64,000 bases of DNA. Origin: Comamonas sp. lk. Its GTDB lineage: Bacteria > Pseudomonadota > Gammaproteobacteria > Burkholderiales > Burkholderiaceae_C. Of the stretch, positions 17,414 through 25,910 are shown one piece after another (positions within the stretch are counted from its first letter, which is position 1; every line of letters starts with the position of its first letter). The notes beneath the pieces are model-generated. The model saw nothing but the letters and a program-made list of their open reading frames with translations, made no database searches and had not been told where the DNA came from. Location: positions 2,172,754 to 2,236,753 of the forward strand of contig NZ_UOOB01000001.1 of the NCBI RefSeq assembly GCF_900564145.1, read 5' to 3'. A program made the position numbers and the translations under genes.

Positions 17414-17504
17414 GTGTGATGAAGCCGCTATTCTAACCAGAAATTTGAGCCTCAAAAGCAAAGTGCTACAAGTTCTTTGCAGCATCTTGCTGGTGACCGC
17501 TTTA

Positions 17505-18425
17505 TCAGACGCTCTTGCCGACCTGCATCATCTTCATGGCGGAGGTGATCAGGCCCGAGACTTCGGTCATATTGGCCGGCACCACCAGGGTGGTGTTGGA
17601 GTCTGCTGCCACCTTGCTATAGGCATGCACGGCGCTTTCGGCCACCTTGAGCTGAACGGCCTGCTCGCCGCCGGGCTGGCGGATGGCTGTGGCGACACGC
17701 TCAATGGCGGTAGCCGTAGCTTCGGCCACGGCCTTGATGGATTCGGCCTCACCCATGGCCTTGTTGATCACGGCCTGCTTTTCACCTTCGGAGCGGGCGA
17801 TGAAAGCCTCGCGCTCGCCGGTGGCGATATTGATCTGCTCCTGGCGGCGGCCTTCGGAAGCTGCAATCAGCGCACGCTTTTCACGCTCGGCGGTGATCTG
17901 GGCCTGCATGGAGCGCAGGATTTCTGCAGGTGGCGTCAAATCCTTGATCTCGTAGCGCAGCACCTTCACGCCCCAGTTCAGCGCCGCTTCATCGATGGCG
18001 GAAACCACCTGGGCGTTGATCATGTCACGCTCTTCAAAGGTCTTGTCCAGTTCCAGCTTGCCGATCACGCTGCGCAGCGAGGTCTGCGCCAGTTGGGTGA
18101 CGGCCATGATGTAGTTGGACGAGCCATAGCTGGCGCGCATGGGGTCGGTCACCTGAAAGTACAGAATGCCGTCCACCTGCAGTTGGGTGTTATCGCGTGT
18201 GATACAGACCTGACTGGGCACATCCAGCGGAATTTCCTTGAGGCTGTGCTTATAGGCCACGCGGTCCACAAAGGGTACGAGGAAATTCAGGCCGGGTGTG
18301 AGAGTGCCTGCGTACTTGCCCAGGCGCTCCTTGACCCAGGCGTGCTGCTGGGGCACGACCTTGACGGAGCGCGAGATAAAGATGACTGCAATGATGGCGA
18401 TAGCAATGGGGATGGCAAATTCCAT
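17505..18425 (-). CDS. SPFH/band 7 (stomatin, QmcA-like) membrane protein
   Basis: A 306-residue protein from the ATG at 18425, preceded by AGGAGACACC. One N-terminal membrane helix (FAIPIAIAIIAVIFISRSV) is followed by an SPFH domain (VVPQQHAWVKERLGKYAGTLTPGLN, VDGILYFQVTDPMRASYG) and a long coiled-coil-prone region rich in Glu/Arg/Ala (residues 180-250), as in paraslipins. It probably forms oligomeric rings in the inner membrane and acts in membrane organisation or quality control. It follows an NfeD gene, the usual partner of this family. Confidence 0.9.
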   Translation of the reverse strand: MEFAIPIAIAIIAVIFISRSVKVVPQQHAWVKERLGKYAGTLTPGLNFLVPFVDRVAYKHSLKEIPLDVPSQVCITRDNTQLQVDGILYFQVTDPMRASYGSSNYIMAVTQLAQTSLRSVIGKLELDKTFEERDMINAQVVSAIDEAALNWGVKVLRYEIKDLTPPAEILRSMQAQITAEREKRALIAASEGRRQEQINIATGEREAFIARSEGEKQAVINKAMGEAESIKAVAEATATAIERVATAIRQPGGEQAVQLKVAESAVHAYSKVAADSNTTLVVPANMTEVSGLITSAMKMMQVGKSV

Positions 18426-18549
18426 GGTGTCTCCTGCCCGCGAGGGCATTGGCTAGGGTCGTACAAACAGGCAAGTGTTGCCAGGCGGGTGCTTGCATGC
18501 CTTGGTGCAGCATGGTTGCACATGAGAAGGCGAAAGAGCGAACGAATCG

Positions 18550-18975
18550 TCAGACTTTATCCACCAGCAGGCGGTTGCCAATGACTTCGGCAACGCGATG
18601 CTGGCCCGGCGTGGGCATGCCGCCGGGGCGGCCGATGACGGTCCAGATGGCGCCGCGGTGGCGGACCTGGGCCGTGCCGTCGGAGTTCCATTGCTCCACC
18701 ATGACGGTTTCGCCCACGTCCATGTTGACATCGCGATTGCTGGAGGCCGGTTGGCGGCTGGGGCTGCGCTTGCGCAGCAGATGACAGGCAAAGACGGCGG
18801 CTGCGCCTAGTACGGCAGCCACCACGATCTGGGTGGTCAGGGTCTGGCCTGCATAGGCGGTCAAGGCTCCAAGCACGGCTCCCAGGGAGAGCATGAGAAG
18901 ATAGAACGTGCCGGTCAGCAACTCAGCAATGACCAGCAATCCTGCGAGCAACCACCAGAAGGTGGAATATTCCAT
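18550..18975 (-). CDS. NfeD-family membrane protein
   Basis: A 141-residue short NfeD: three hydrophobic segments in residues 5-70 (FWWLLAGLLVIAELLTGTFYLLMLSL), then a soluble OB-fold domain (DVGETVMVEQWNSDGTAQVRHRGAIWTV). The ATG at 18975 follows GGGAGTCAAGGT. It is upstream of and cotranscribed with the SPFH gene (124-base gap); NfeD and SPFH proteins are known operon and complex partners. Confidence 0.9.
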   Translation of the reverse strand: MEYSTFWWLLAGLLVIAELLTGTFYLLMLSLGAVLGALTAYAGQTLTTQIVVAAVLGAAAVFACHLLRKRSPSRQPASSNRDVNMDVGETVMVEQWNSDGTAQVRHRGAIWTVIGRPGGMPTPGQHRVAEVIGNRLLVDKV

Positions 18976-19115
18976 ACCTTGACTCCCTTGCTTTTCGTGT
19001 GTCTAGTGCACCACATTCTGGGTTAAAAACACCCGCTTTCAAAGCCGCAATAAGGATATTCCTTACACTTCGCGGCTGTTTCGTTTTTTAGGCCCGGTTG
19101 GTACGGAGGCTGTCC

Positions 19116-21686
19116 ATGAAATTTCGCTTTCCCATCGTCATCATCGACGAGGACTATCGTTCCGAGAACACCTCGGGTCTGGGTATTCGCGCCCTCGCTC
19201 AAGCCATTGAAGAAGAAGGCTTTGAAGTACTGGGTGTGACCAGCTACGGCGATCTTTCTCAATTTGCCCAGCAACAAAGCCGCGCCAGTGCTTTCATCCT
19301 GTCGATTGACGACGAGGAATTCACTCTGGGCGGCGACAAGGACCCCATCATTCACAGCCTGCGCAGCTTCATCGGTGAAGTGCGCCGCAAGAATGAGGAT
19401 GTGCCCATCTATATCTACGGCGAGACCAAGACCAGCCGTCACTTGCCCAACGACATCCTGCGCGAGCTGCATGGCTTCATCCACATGTTCGAGGACACTC
19501 CCGAATTTGTGGCCAAGCACATCATCCGCGAAGCCAAGGGCTACCTGGAAGGCGTGCAGCCGCCGTTCTTCAAGGCGCTGCTCGATTACGCCGAAGACGG
19601 CTCCTACAGCTGGCACTGCCCCGGTCACTCCGGCGGCGTGGCCTTTCTGAAGAGCCCCGTGGGCCAGATGTACCACCAGTTCTACGGTGAGAACATGTTG
19701 CGCGCCGATGTCTGCAATGCCGTGGAAGAGCTGGGCCAGCTGCTGGACCACAACGGCGCGATTGGCGAGAGCGAGCGCAATGCCGCACGCATCTTCAATG
19801 CCGATCACTGCTACTTCGTGACCAACGGCACATCGACCTCCAACAAGATCGTCTGGCACCACACCGTGGCCCCCGGCGACGTGGTGGTGGTGGACCGCAA
19901 CTGCCACAAATCCATCCTGCACTCCATCATCATGACGGGTGCGATTCCGGTGTTTTTGAAGCCTACGCGCAACCACTTCGGCATCATCGGCCCGATTCCG
20001 CAGAGCGAGTTTTCGATCGAGTCCATCCAGGCCAAGATCGCGGCCAACCCCTTGCTCAAGGGCGTGGATGCCAAGACCGTCAAGCCGCGCGTGCTGACGC
20101 TGACGCAGTCCACCTACGACGGCGTGCTCTACAACACCGAAACCATCAAGGGCATGTTGGACGGCTATGTGGCCAATCTGCACTTTGATGAGGCTTGGTT
20201 GCCCCACGCAGCCTTCCACCCCTTCTATGGCAGCTACCACGCCATGGGCAAGAAGCGTAAGCGTCCAGTGCACTCGGTGGTGTATGCCACCCAGTCCATC
20301 CACAAGCTGCTGGCCGGTATCAGCCAGGCTTCGCATGTGCTGGTGCAGGATTCGCAGACCGAAAAGCTGGATCACCCGCTGTTCAACGAGGCGTACCTGA
20401 TGCACACCTCGACCAGCCCGCAGTACAGCATCATCGCCAGCTGCGATGTGGCGGCCGCCATGATGGAGCCGCCTGGCGGCACGGCGCTGGTGGAAGAGTC
20501 GATCCTGGAAGCGCTGGATTTCCGCCGTGCCATGCGCAAGGTGGAGGACGAGTTTGGCGACGACGACTGGTGGTTCGAAGTCTGGGGACCCGAAGCGCTG
20601 GCCGAAGAAGGCGTGGGCCGGGCTCAGGACTGGATCATCCGGGGTACGGATGAATCGACCAAGACCCGTGCCAAGAAGAGCGGCAAGGAGTTCGACAACT
20701 GGCACGGCTTTGGCGATCTGGCCGACGGCTTCAACATGCTGGACCCCATCAAGTCCACCATTGTCACGCCCGGCCTGGATCTGGATGGCGACTTTGACGA
20801 CACCGGCATTCCCGCCTCCATCGTCACCAAATACCTGGCCGAGCATGGCGTGGTGGTTGAAAAGACGGGCCTGTACTCGTTCTTCATCATGTTCACCATC
20901 GGCATCACCAAGGGCCGCTGGAACACCATGCTGACGGCGCTGCAGCAGTTCAAGGACGATTACGACCGCAATCAGCCGCTGGCCCGCATCCTGCCCGAGT
21001 TCATTCAGCAACACCGTCGCTACGAGCGCATGGGCTTGAAGGATCTTTGCCAGCACGTGCACGAGTTGTATGCCAAGTACGACATTGCGCGCCTGACGAC
21101 CGAGATGTACCTGTCGGACCTCAGTCCCGCCATGAAGCCCTCGGACGCCTACGCGCACATTGCCCAGCGCAAGACCGAGCGCGTGGAGATCGACAACCTG
21201 GTCGGTCGCACCACCGTGGGTCTGGTTACGCCTTACCCACCCGGCATTCCATTGCTGATCCCCGGCGAAGTCTTCAACAAGAAGATCGTGGATTACCTGC
21301 TGTTCGCGCGCGAATTTGCCAAGCTGGCTCCAGGCTTTGAGACCGATATCCACGGTCTGGTGGAGCTGGAAGACGAGCACGGAGAAGTCCGCTACTACGC
21401 CGACTGCGTGGCCGAAAGCAAGCCTGTGGCTGAGAAGAAGCTGCCGGCTGCGAAAAAGCCTGCCGCCAAGAAAGTGGCAGTAAAGCCTGTTGCCAAAACT
21501 GCGTCTGCCAAAGCGTCGGCTGACAAGGCCACCGCGGTTAAGGCTTCTGTTGTCAAGACCGCGGCCGCCAAGCCCGCTGCCAAGAAGCCGGCTGCATCGG
21601 CGACCAAGGCTGTGGCCAAGAGCCCTGCAGCCAAACCAGCCGCTGCTGCAAAAAAGGTCAGTAAAAAGAGCGTTAAGGCAGAGTAA
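19116..21686 (+). CDS. Orn/Lys/Arg decarboxylase with histone-H1-like C-terminal tail
   Basis: An 856-residue PLP decarboxylase of the large AdiA/CadA fold. The ATG at 19116 follows CGGAGGCTGTCC. Residues 1-125 form the N-terminal wing (receiver-like fold), then the PLP domain with SYSWHCPGHSGGVAF, HFDEAW and the Schiff-base lysine K397 (ATQSIHKLLAG), and the usual C-terminal domain. Arginine is the most likely substrate, by family resemblance. Unusually, residues 767-856 are a low-complexity Lys/Ala/Pro/Val tail with AAKKPAAKK-type repeats like H1-like proteins. It ends in a strong terminator. Fold is certain; substrate is less so. Confidence 0.85.
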   Translation: MKFRFPIVIIDEDYRSENTSGLGIRALAQAIEEEGFEVLGVTSYGDLSQFAQQQSRASAFILSIDDEEFTLGGDKDPIIHSLRSFIGEVRRKNEDVPIYIYGETKTSRHLPNDILRELHGFIHMFEDTPEFVAKHIIREAKGYLEGVQPPFFKALLDYAEDGSYSWHCPGHSGGVAFLKSPVGQMYHQFYGENMLRADVCNAVEELGQLLDHNGAIGESERNAARIFNADHCYFVTNGTSTSNKIVWHHTVAPGDVVVVDRNCHKSILHSIIMTGAIPVFLKPTRNHFGIIGPIPQSEFSIESIQAKIAANPLLKGVDAKTVKPRVLTLTQSTYDGVLYNTETIKGMLDGYVANLHFDEAWLPHAAFHPFYGSYHAMGKKRKRPVHSVVYATQSIHKLLAGISQASHVLVQDSQTEKLDHPLFNEAYLMHTSTSPQYSIIASCDVAAAMMEPPGGTALVEESILEALDFRRAMRKVEDEFGDDDWWFEVWGPEALAEEGVGRAQDWIIRGTDESTKTRAKKSGKEFDNWHGFGDLADGFNMLDPIKSTIVTPGLDLDGDFDDTGIPASIVTKYLAEHGVVVEKTGLYSFFIMFTIGITKGRWNTMLTALQQFKDDYDRNQPLARILPEFIQQHRRYERMGLKDLCQHVHELYAKYDIARLTTEMYLSDLSPAMKPSDAYAHIAQRKTERVEIDNLVGRTTVGLVTPYPPGIPLLIPGEVFNKKIVDYLLFAREFAKLAPGFETDIHGLVELEDEHGEVRYYADCVAESKPVAEKKLPAAKKPAAKKVAVKPVAKTASAKASADKATAVKASVVKTAAAKPAAKKPAASATKAVAKSPAAKPAAAAKKVSKKSVKAE

Positions 21687-21727
21687 GAAGCAGGGCCCTG
21701 CCCTGTGATACTTCGCCATGCGCACCC

Positions 21728-21757
21728 AGCCCGAAGTCTTAAAGCTTCGGGCTTTTT
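21728..21757 (+). terminator. Terminator after the decarboxylase gene
   Basis: Stem AGCCCGAAG (21728-21736) and CTTCGGGCT (21745-21753), then a T run through 21757. It lies 41 bases after the stop codon. Confidence 0.9.
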
Positions 21758-21799
21758 CACATCTGGCCGCTCTGTGGGTGGCGCTTTCACTACCCTGTC

Positions 21800-22264
21800 A
21801 TGACGCACTGTGAACATTCAAACGCCAGCGGCTCGAGAGCATGGCAATTCATGGCCGTTGCCAGCCTTTTGTGGATGGTCTTCATGCTCTGGGGCTGTCT
21901 CAATGAGTCAGGGGCCAGTGGCGGACTGGTGCTGCGCCTGTTGCCTTTTTTGGCTGATGTTGCCTATACCGACAAGCTGGTGCATGGAGGCTTGCATGCG
22001 GTGTTGGCAACGCTGCTGTGGTGGAGCCAGTTTCTGCGCTTGCGCGCCATGTATAAGCTCGGCAGCGGGCGGGATGCGCTCAAGATCATGGTTTTTTGTG
22101 CCTGCTTTGGCGCCTTGATCGAAGGCCTGCAATGGGCGTTTACGGCCACGCGTAGCGCTGAATGGATTGATGCCTTGGCCAATGCGACCGGTGCCGGCTT
22201 GACTGTGGGGTTCTGGCAGGCGGCAATGTCATGCGTGCAAAGCAAGACAAAAACCAAGGCGTGA
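21800..22264 (+). CDS. VanZ-like integral membrane protein
   Basis: A 154-residue protein with about four hydrophobic segments. The VanZ-like pattern is visible: YTDKLVHGGLHAVLATLLWW, then CACFGALIEGLQWAF and RSAEWIDALANATGAGLTVGFW, with the conserved Asp, Lys, His, Glu, Gln and Asn. Function of chromosomal VanZ-like proteins is mostly unknown; in enterococci VanZ gives low-level teicoplanin resistance. No clear Shine-Dalgarno site precedes the ATG at 21800, and a later Met (21851) is possible. Confidence 0.65.
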   Translation: MTHCEHSNASGSRAWQFMAVASLLWMVFMLWGCLNESGASGGLVLRLLPFLADVAYTDKLVHGGLHAVLATLLWWSQFLRLRAMYKLGSGRDALKIMVFCACFGALIEGLQWAFTATRSAEWIDALANATGAGLTVGFWQAAMSCVQSKTKTKA

Positions 22265-22295
22265 AGCCAAAAGATCGATTGAGGTGTTCTGTAAA

Positions 22296-22375
22296 AGCTA
22301 GCAGCTAGCGCATGTAAGTAATGGATTTCAAGGCCTTTGATGCTTGAAACCCATTGTTATGTGACGCTGCTAGCT
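22296..22375. repeat. Long imperfect intergenic palindrome (comamonad-type repeat)
   Basis: The left arm begins AGCTAGCAGC (22296-22305) and runs into TGGATTTCAAG; the right arm has CTTGAAACCCATTG and ends GCTGCTAGCT (22366-22375). Folded, it gives an arm of about 30 pairs with a few bulges. The GCTAGC-containing ends resemble palindromic repeats I recall from comamonad intergenic regions. It lies in the convergent gap between the VanZ-like and Bug genes, where it may act as a terminator. Confidence 0.6.
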
Positions 22376-22401
22376 ATGGATTGATGAGTCAGGCCAGAGC
22401 A

Positions 22402-23415
22402 TTACTCCAGCTGAATCTTGGCGTCGCGAATCAGCGTGGCCCAGCTGCTTTGCTCTTTTTGCAGATAGTTCAACGCATCCTGCATGCTGCCGCCCATGGG
22501 CGTGCTGCCTTCTTCCTGCAACTGCTTGAGCACGGCAGGATCCTGCAAGGCCTTGTTGACGGCCGCATTGAGCTTTTTGGCAATCTCGGCATTCGTGCCC
22601 TTGGGGGCGACGATCAGCTTCCAGTCCACGGCTTCAAAGCCAGGAAAACCGGATTCGGCCACGGTGGGTACCTCAGGCAGTATGGGCAGTCGCCTGGCCG
22701 AGCTGACGGCCAATGCGCGCAGGCGCTTGCCCTTGAGCAAAGGGTAGACGGCCTGCGGCGTGCCGAACATGTAATGCGTCTGCTTGCCCAGCAAGTCCGT
22801 GACGGCTGGCGCTGCGCCTTTGTAGGGAATATTGAGCACCTTGATGCCGGCCTTGAAAGACAGCATCTCGCCTGCCAGATGACCCACGGTGCCGGTAGAG
22901 GCCAGACCTTGCTTGATATTGCCGGGCTCGGCCTTGGCGGCCTTGATCAGATCCTGTATGGATTTCCACGGTGAATCGGCTGGCACAACCAGCACCACGG
23001 GCTGGGCAGCTACCAGGGCCACGGGCAGCAAATCCGTTCTGGGGTTGAAGGGCATGCTGGGCAGCAGGGCGGGGTTGATGGCCAGATTGGCCGTCTGGCC
23101 CATGCCGAAGGTGTGGCCGTCGGGTGCGGCCTTGGCCACGGCGTCCAGGCCGATGTTGCCGCCGGCACCGGGCTTGTTGTCCACCACGATTGTCCAGTGA
23201 TTGGCCGTGCCGACACGCTCGCTGATCAGGCGGGCCACCGCATCGGTGCCGCCGCCCGGGGTGTAGGGCACGACCATGCGAATCGCCTTGGTGGGCCATG
23301 GCGCGCTCTGGGCCAGTGCCGAACCGGCGGTAATAGCCATCAAGGTGGCCGCAGTCAGTGCCTTTCGGCGGCTGATGCCAGGTGTTGTGGGGTGAGAAGA
23401 GGCGTTGCGCTTCAT
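22402..23415 (-). CDS. Bug-family periplasmic receptor (TctC-like)
   Basis: A 337-residue receptor. The ATG at 23415 follows CAGGAGACAAGACC. The signal peptide is twin-arginine-like (RRKALTAATLMAITAGSALAQ). Family motifs are IRMVVPYTPGGGTDAVARL, DNKPGAGGNIGLDAVAKAAPDGHTF and IPYKGAAPAVTDLLGKQTHY. It is the last gene of an operon with an HMG-CoA-lyase-like enzyme and a CaiB/BaiF CoA-transferase, so it probably captures the acid processed by those enzymes. A 168-base gap separates it from the CoA-transferase gene. Confidence 0.9.
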   Translation of the reverse strand: MKRNASSHPTTPGISRRKALTAATLMAITAGSALAQSAPWPTKAIRMVVPYTPGGGTDAVARLISERVGTANHWTIVVDNKPGAGGNIGLDAVAKAAPDGHTFGMGQTANLAINPALLPSMPFNPRTDLLPVALVAAQPVVLVVPADSPWKSIQDLIKAAKAEPGNIKQGLASTGTVGHLAGEMLSFKAGIKVLNIPYKGAAPAVTDLLGKQTHYMFGTPQAVYPLLKGKRLRALAVSSARRLPILPEVPTVAESGFPGFEAVDWKLIVAPKGTNAEIAKKLNAAVNKALQDPAVLKQLQEEGSTPMGGSMQDALNYLQKEQSSWATLIRDAKIQLE

Positions 23416-23584
23416 GGTCTTGTCTCCTGAGATTTAGAAATTTTGGATAACAGCCATCCCTTCAGGCACGGCAAGCGTCCTGTTCCGGGGCTGGGTTGGG
23501 GCAGTGCGATAGGCTCGCGCGGGGTTCAGTGACGCGGGTGCTTCAGCTGTGGTGGCATCACCCGCTTTTCACTGACGGGTGTGC

Positions 23585-24799
23585 TCAGGCGGCCTGGCCT
23601 TGTGCCAGTGCCTGGGCCTGTTCCTGGCTATAGCCCAGGGCAGTCAGAATCTCCAGGCTATGCTCGCCCAGCTTGGGTGGCGACAGGCGCACCTCCAGGT
23701 GCTTGCCGTCCAGCGTCAGCGGCAACAGCACTGTTTTGCTGTCGCGGCCGTCGGGCAAGGTGATGGGGGCCAGTGCACCCGTGGCATTCAGATGCGGGTC
23801 GTCCAGCAGATCATGGGGTCGCACAATAGGCGCAAACGGCAGGCCTTTTTTCTCGAATACCTGGGCGATGTGCGCGGCGCTGTAGGTCGCCATTTTTTCG
23901 CGCAGCAGCGGCATCAGCCAGTCGCGGGCCTGAACGCGGTCGTTGTTGCTGCCCAGGCGTGGGTCGCTGTGCAGCTCGCCCAGGTCAAAGGCATTGCAGA
24001 ACTCGCGCCAGGCACCGTCACTGACCACGGCCAGAAAGATCTGCTCGCCGTCCTTGACTTCGAACACGTCGTAGATCGCCCAGGCCGAGATGCGCGCCGG
24101 CATGGGGGCGGCAGGCTTGCCGGTAACGGCGTACTGCATCATGTGCTGGGCAATCAGGAACACATTGTTCTCGAACAAGGCGCTTTGCACCTCCTGGCCC
24201 TGGCCGGTTTTTTCGCGCTGGGCCAGCGCCGCCATGGCGCCCATGGCGCCGAACATGCCGCCCATGATGTCGTTGACGCTGGTGCCCGCGCGCAGCGGAT
24301 CGCCGGGGCGGCCCGTCATATAGGCCAGGCCCCCCATCATCTGCACCACTTCATCGAGCGCCGTGCGATGCTCATAAGGTCCTGGCAGAAAGCCTTTGTG
24401 GCTCACATAGATCAGGCGGGGGAACTGCTGCTTGAGGCTTTCATAGTCCAGGCCCAGCTTTTTCATGGTGCCGGGCTTGAAGTTCTCGGTCACGATATCG
24501 GCCGTGGCAATCAGCTTGAGGGCGGCTTCCTTGCCCTCTGGGGTTTGTAAATCCAGGGTCAGGCTTTTCTTGTTGCGGTTGAACAGCGGGAAAAAGCCCG
24601 AGCCCGAACCCAGCAGCTTGCGTGTGGCATCGCCCGTGCGGCCGTGGCCCACGGGCTCGACCTTGATGACTTCGGCTCCCAGGTCGGCCAGCATCAGGCC
24701 GCAGCTGGGCCCCATGACCATGTGGGTGAATTCGACCACGCGAATGCCTGAATAGGGCAAGGCTGTGGCAGAGCTGTGGGATTGCTTGGAAGAGTGCAT
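23585..24799 (-). CDS. CaiB/BaiF family CoA-transferase (type III)
   Basis: A 404-residue class III CoA-transferase from the ATG at 24799 (weak GAG upstream). N-terminal GIRVVEFTHMVMGPSCGLMLADLGAEVIKVEP is the family hallmark; TRKLLGSGSGFFPLFNRNKKSLTLDL and GTSVNDIMGGMFGAMGAMAAL follow, the latter holding the acidic region near the catalytic Asp. It moves CoA from a donor such as succinyl-CoA to a carboxylate. Lying between an HMG-CoA-lyase-like gene and a Bug receptor, it probably activates the imported acid for cleavage. Confidence 0.9.
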   Translation of the reverse strand: MHSSKQSHSSATALPYSGIRVVEFTHMVMGPSCGLMLADLGAEVIKVEPVGHGRTGDATRKLLGSGSGFFPLFNRNKKSLTLDLQTPEGKEAALKLIATADIVTENFKPGTMKKLGLDYESLKQQFPRLIYVSHKGFLPGPYEHRTALDEVVQMMGGLAYMTGRPGDPLRAGTSVNDIMGGMFGAMGAMAALAQREKTGQGQEVQSALFENNVFLIAQHMMQYAVTGKPAAPMPARISAWAIYDVFEVKDGEQIFLAVVSDGAWREFCNAFDLGELHSDPRLGSNNDRVQARDWLMPLLREKMATYSAAHIAQVFEKKGLPFAPIVRPHDLLDDPHLNATGALAPITLPDGRDSKTVLLPLTLDGKHLEVRLSPPKLGEHSLEILTALGYSQEQAQALAQGQAA

Positions 24800-24824
24800 G
24801 TGAATCTCGTTTGTTGTTTTCGGG

Positions 24825-25769
24825 TCAGTGCGTGAAATACGGATGCGGCACAAACCCTTTGGGCAGGCCTGCAGGTGGCAGCATGCCGTAGAGCGCTTCG
24901 CCCGGCAGGCCAGCGGCCAGCGCATTTCGCGCAGCAAGCAATCGCTCAATATCCACACCGGTGCGAATGCCCATGGCTTCCAACATGAAGACCAGATCCT
25001 CGGTCACCACATTGCCCGAGGCTCCAGGGGCGTAGGGGCAGCCGCCCAGCCCGGCCTGAGAAGCGTCGAAGGTGAGCACGCCGGCTTCATAAGCGGCCAG
25101 GCAATTGGCCAGCCCCAGGCCGCGCGTGTTGTGCATGTGTGCGGCGCCGGACTTGTCGCCCAGCTCGCTGCGCAAGCGGGTGAACAGGCGCTTGACCTGG
25201 GCCGGGTTGGCCATGCCTGTGGTGTCCGACAGGCCAGATTCATTGGCACCTGCCGCCACGCAGGCCACAGCCAGGGCGATCACATCGTCTTCGGGTACCA
25301 GGCCTTGCAGTGTGCAGCCAAAGGCGGTGGAGATGCCGGCTTCGATATGTACCTGAGGTGCGATGGCATCGCGCAGTGCCGCAATGGAGCGCACTTCTTC
25401 GACCATCTGCTGTGGCGTCTTGCGCACATTGGCCATGGAGTGGGCCGGACTGGCCGATACGGGCAGGGTGATCTTGTGCGCGCCGGCGCGCATGGCCGCC
25501 TCGGCCCCTTTGAGATTGGGCACCAACGCCATGATGGTGACGCCGCTGTGCCCGATGGCATGGGCAACGACCTCTGCGGCATCGGCCATTTGCGGCAAGA
25601 GCTTGGGCGAGACAAAGGAGCCGACTTCGATCTCCTGCAGCCCTGAGGCAACCAAAGCATCTATCCATGCGCATTTATGGGCGGTGCTCATGGTGGCGGA
25701 GACCGATTGCAGACCGTCGCGCGGGCCGACTTCGCTGATCAAGACGTCGAAACGGGGTTGAGATGACAT
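24825..25769 (-). CDS. Hydroxymethylglutaryl-CoA lyase-like enzyme
   Basis: A 314-residue HMGL-like TIM barrel. It has SEVGPRDGLQ, EVGSFVSPKLLPQMAD, the metal-site HMHNTRGLGLANCLAAYEAG and the catalytic-loop cysteine in GGCPYAPGASGNVVTEDLVFML, so the HMG-CoA lyase active site is complete. It would cleave a 3-hydroxy-3-methyl acyl-CoA to acetyl-CoA (or pyruvate) plus a ketoacid. With the CoA-transferase and the Bug receptor it forms a short acid-catabolism operon; citramalyl-CoA-type or HMG-CoA substrates are both plausible. First gene of the operon, under a palindromic operator. Confidence 0.85.
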   Translation of the reverse strand: MSSQPRFDVLISEVGPRDGLQSVSATMSTAHKCAWIDALVASGLQEIEVGSFVSPKLLPQMADAAEVVAHAIGHSGVTIMALVPNLKGAEAAMRAGAHKITLPVSASPAHSMANVRKTPQQMVEEVRSIAALRDAIAPQVHIEAGISTAFGCTLQGLVPEDDVIALAVACVAAGANESGLSDTTGMANPAQVKRLFTRLRSELGDKSGAAHMHNTRGLGLANCLAAYEAGVLTFDASQAGLGGCPYAPGASGNVVTEDLVFMLEAMGIRTGVDIERLLAARNALAAGLPGEALYGMLPPAGLPKGFVPHPYFTH

Positions 25770-25824
25770 GGGGTGCCTGACCTGAATTCAATGCTTGCTT
25801 TGCAGCAGCGGCAATGTTGTAATG

Positions 25825-25850
25825 AGTTCTATCTAATAGAACTAAGTTCT
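25825..25850. promoter_or_regulatory. Palindromic operator between the HMG-lyase operon and iclR
   Basis: A perfect 19-base palindrome AGTTCTATCTAATAGAACT (25825-25843) is followed by A and a further AGTTCT (25845-25850), so the right half-site AGAACT also pairs with the third one. Three half-sites sit mid-gap, 56 bases from the lyase start and 60 from the iclR start. This fits an IclR-family site controlling both genes; binding is inferred. Confidence 0.65.
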
Positions 25851-25910
25851 CTCTGTTGAAATATTGCCTTGCGTCTTGATCTCCTGTCAAGCGGCAGGGC
25901 CGGAGTTTGC

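Noticed and set aside
19023..21725. A 900-codon open frame on the minus strand opposite the decarboxylase
   Set aside because: It is the antisense shadow of a well-supported PLP decarboxylase in GC-rich DNA; its composition is unnatural and no domain or ribosome-binding site is present.
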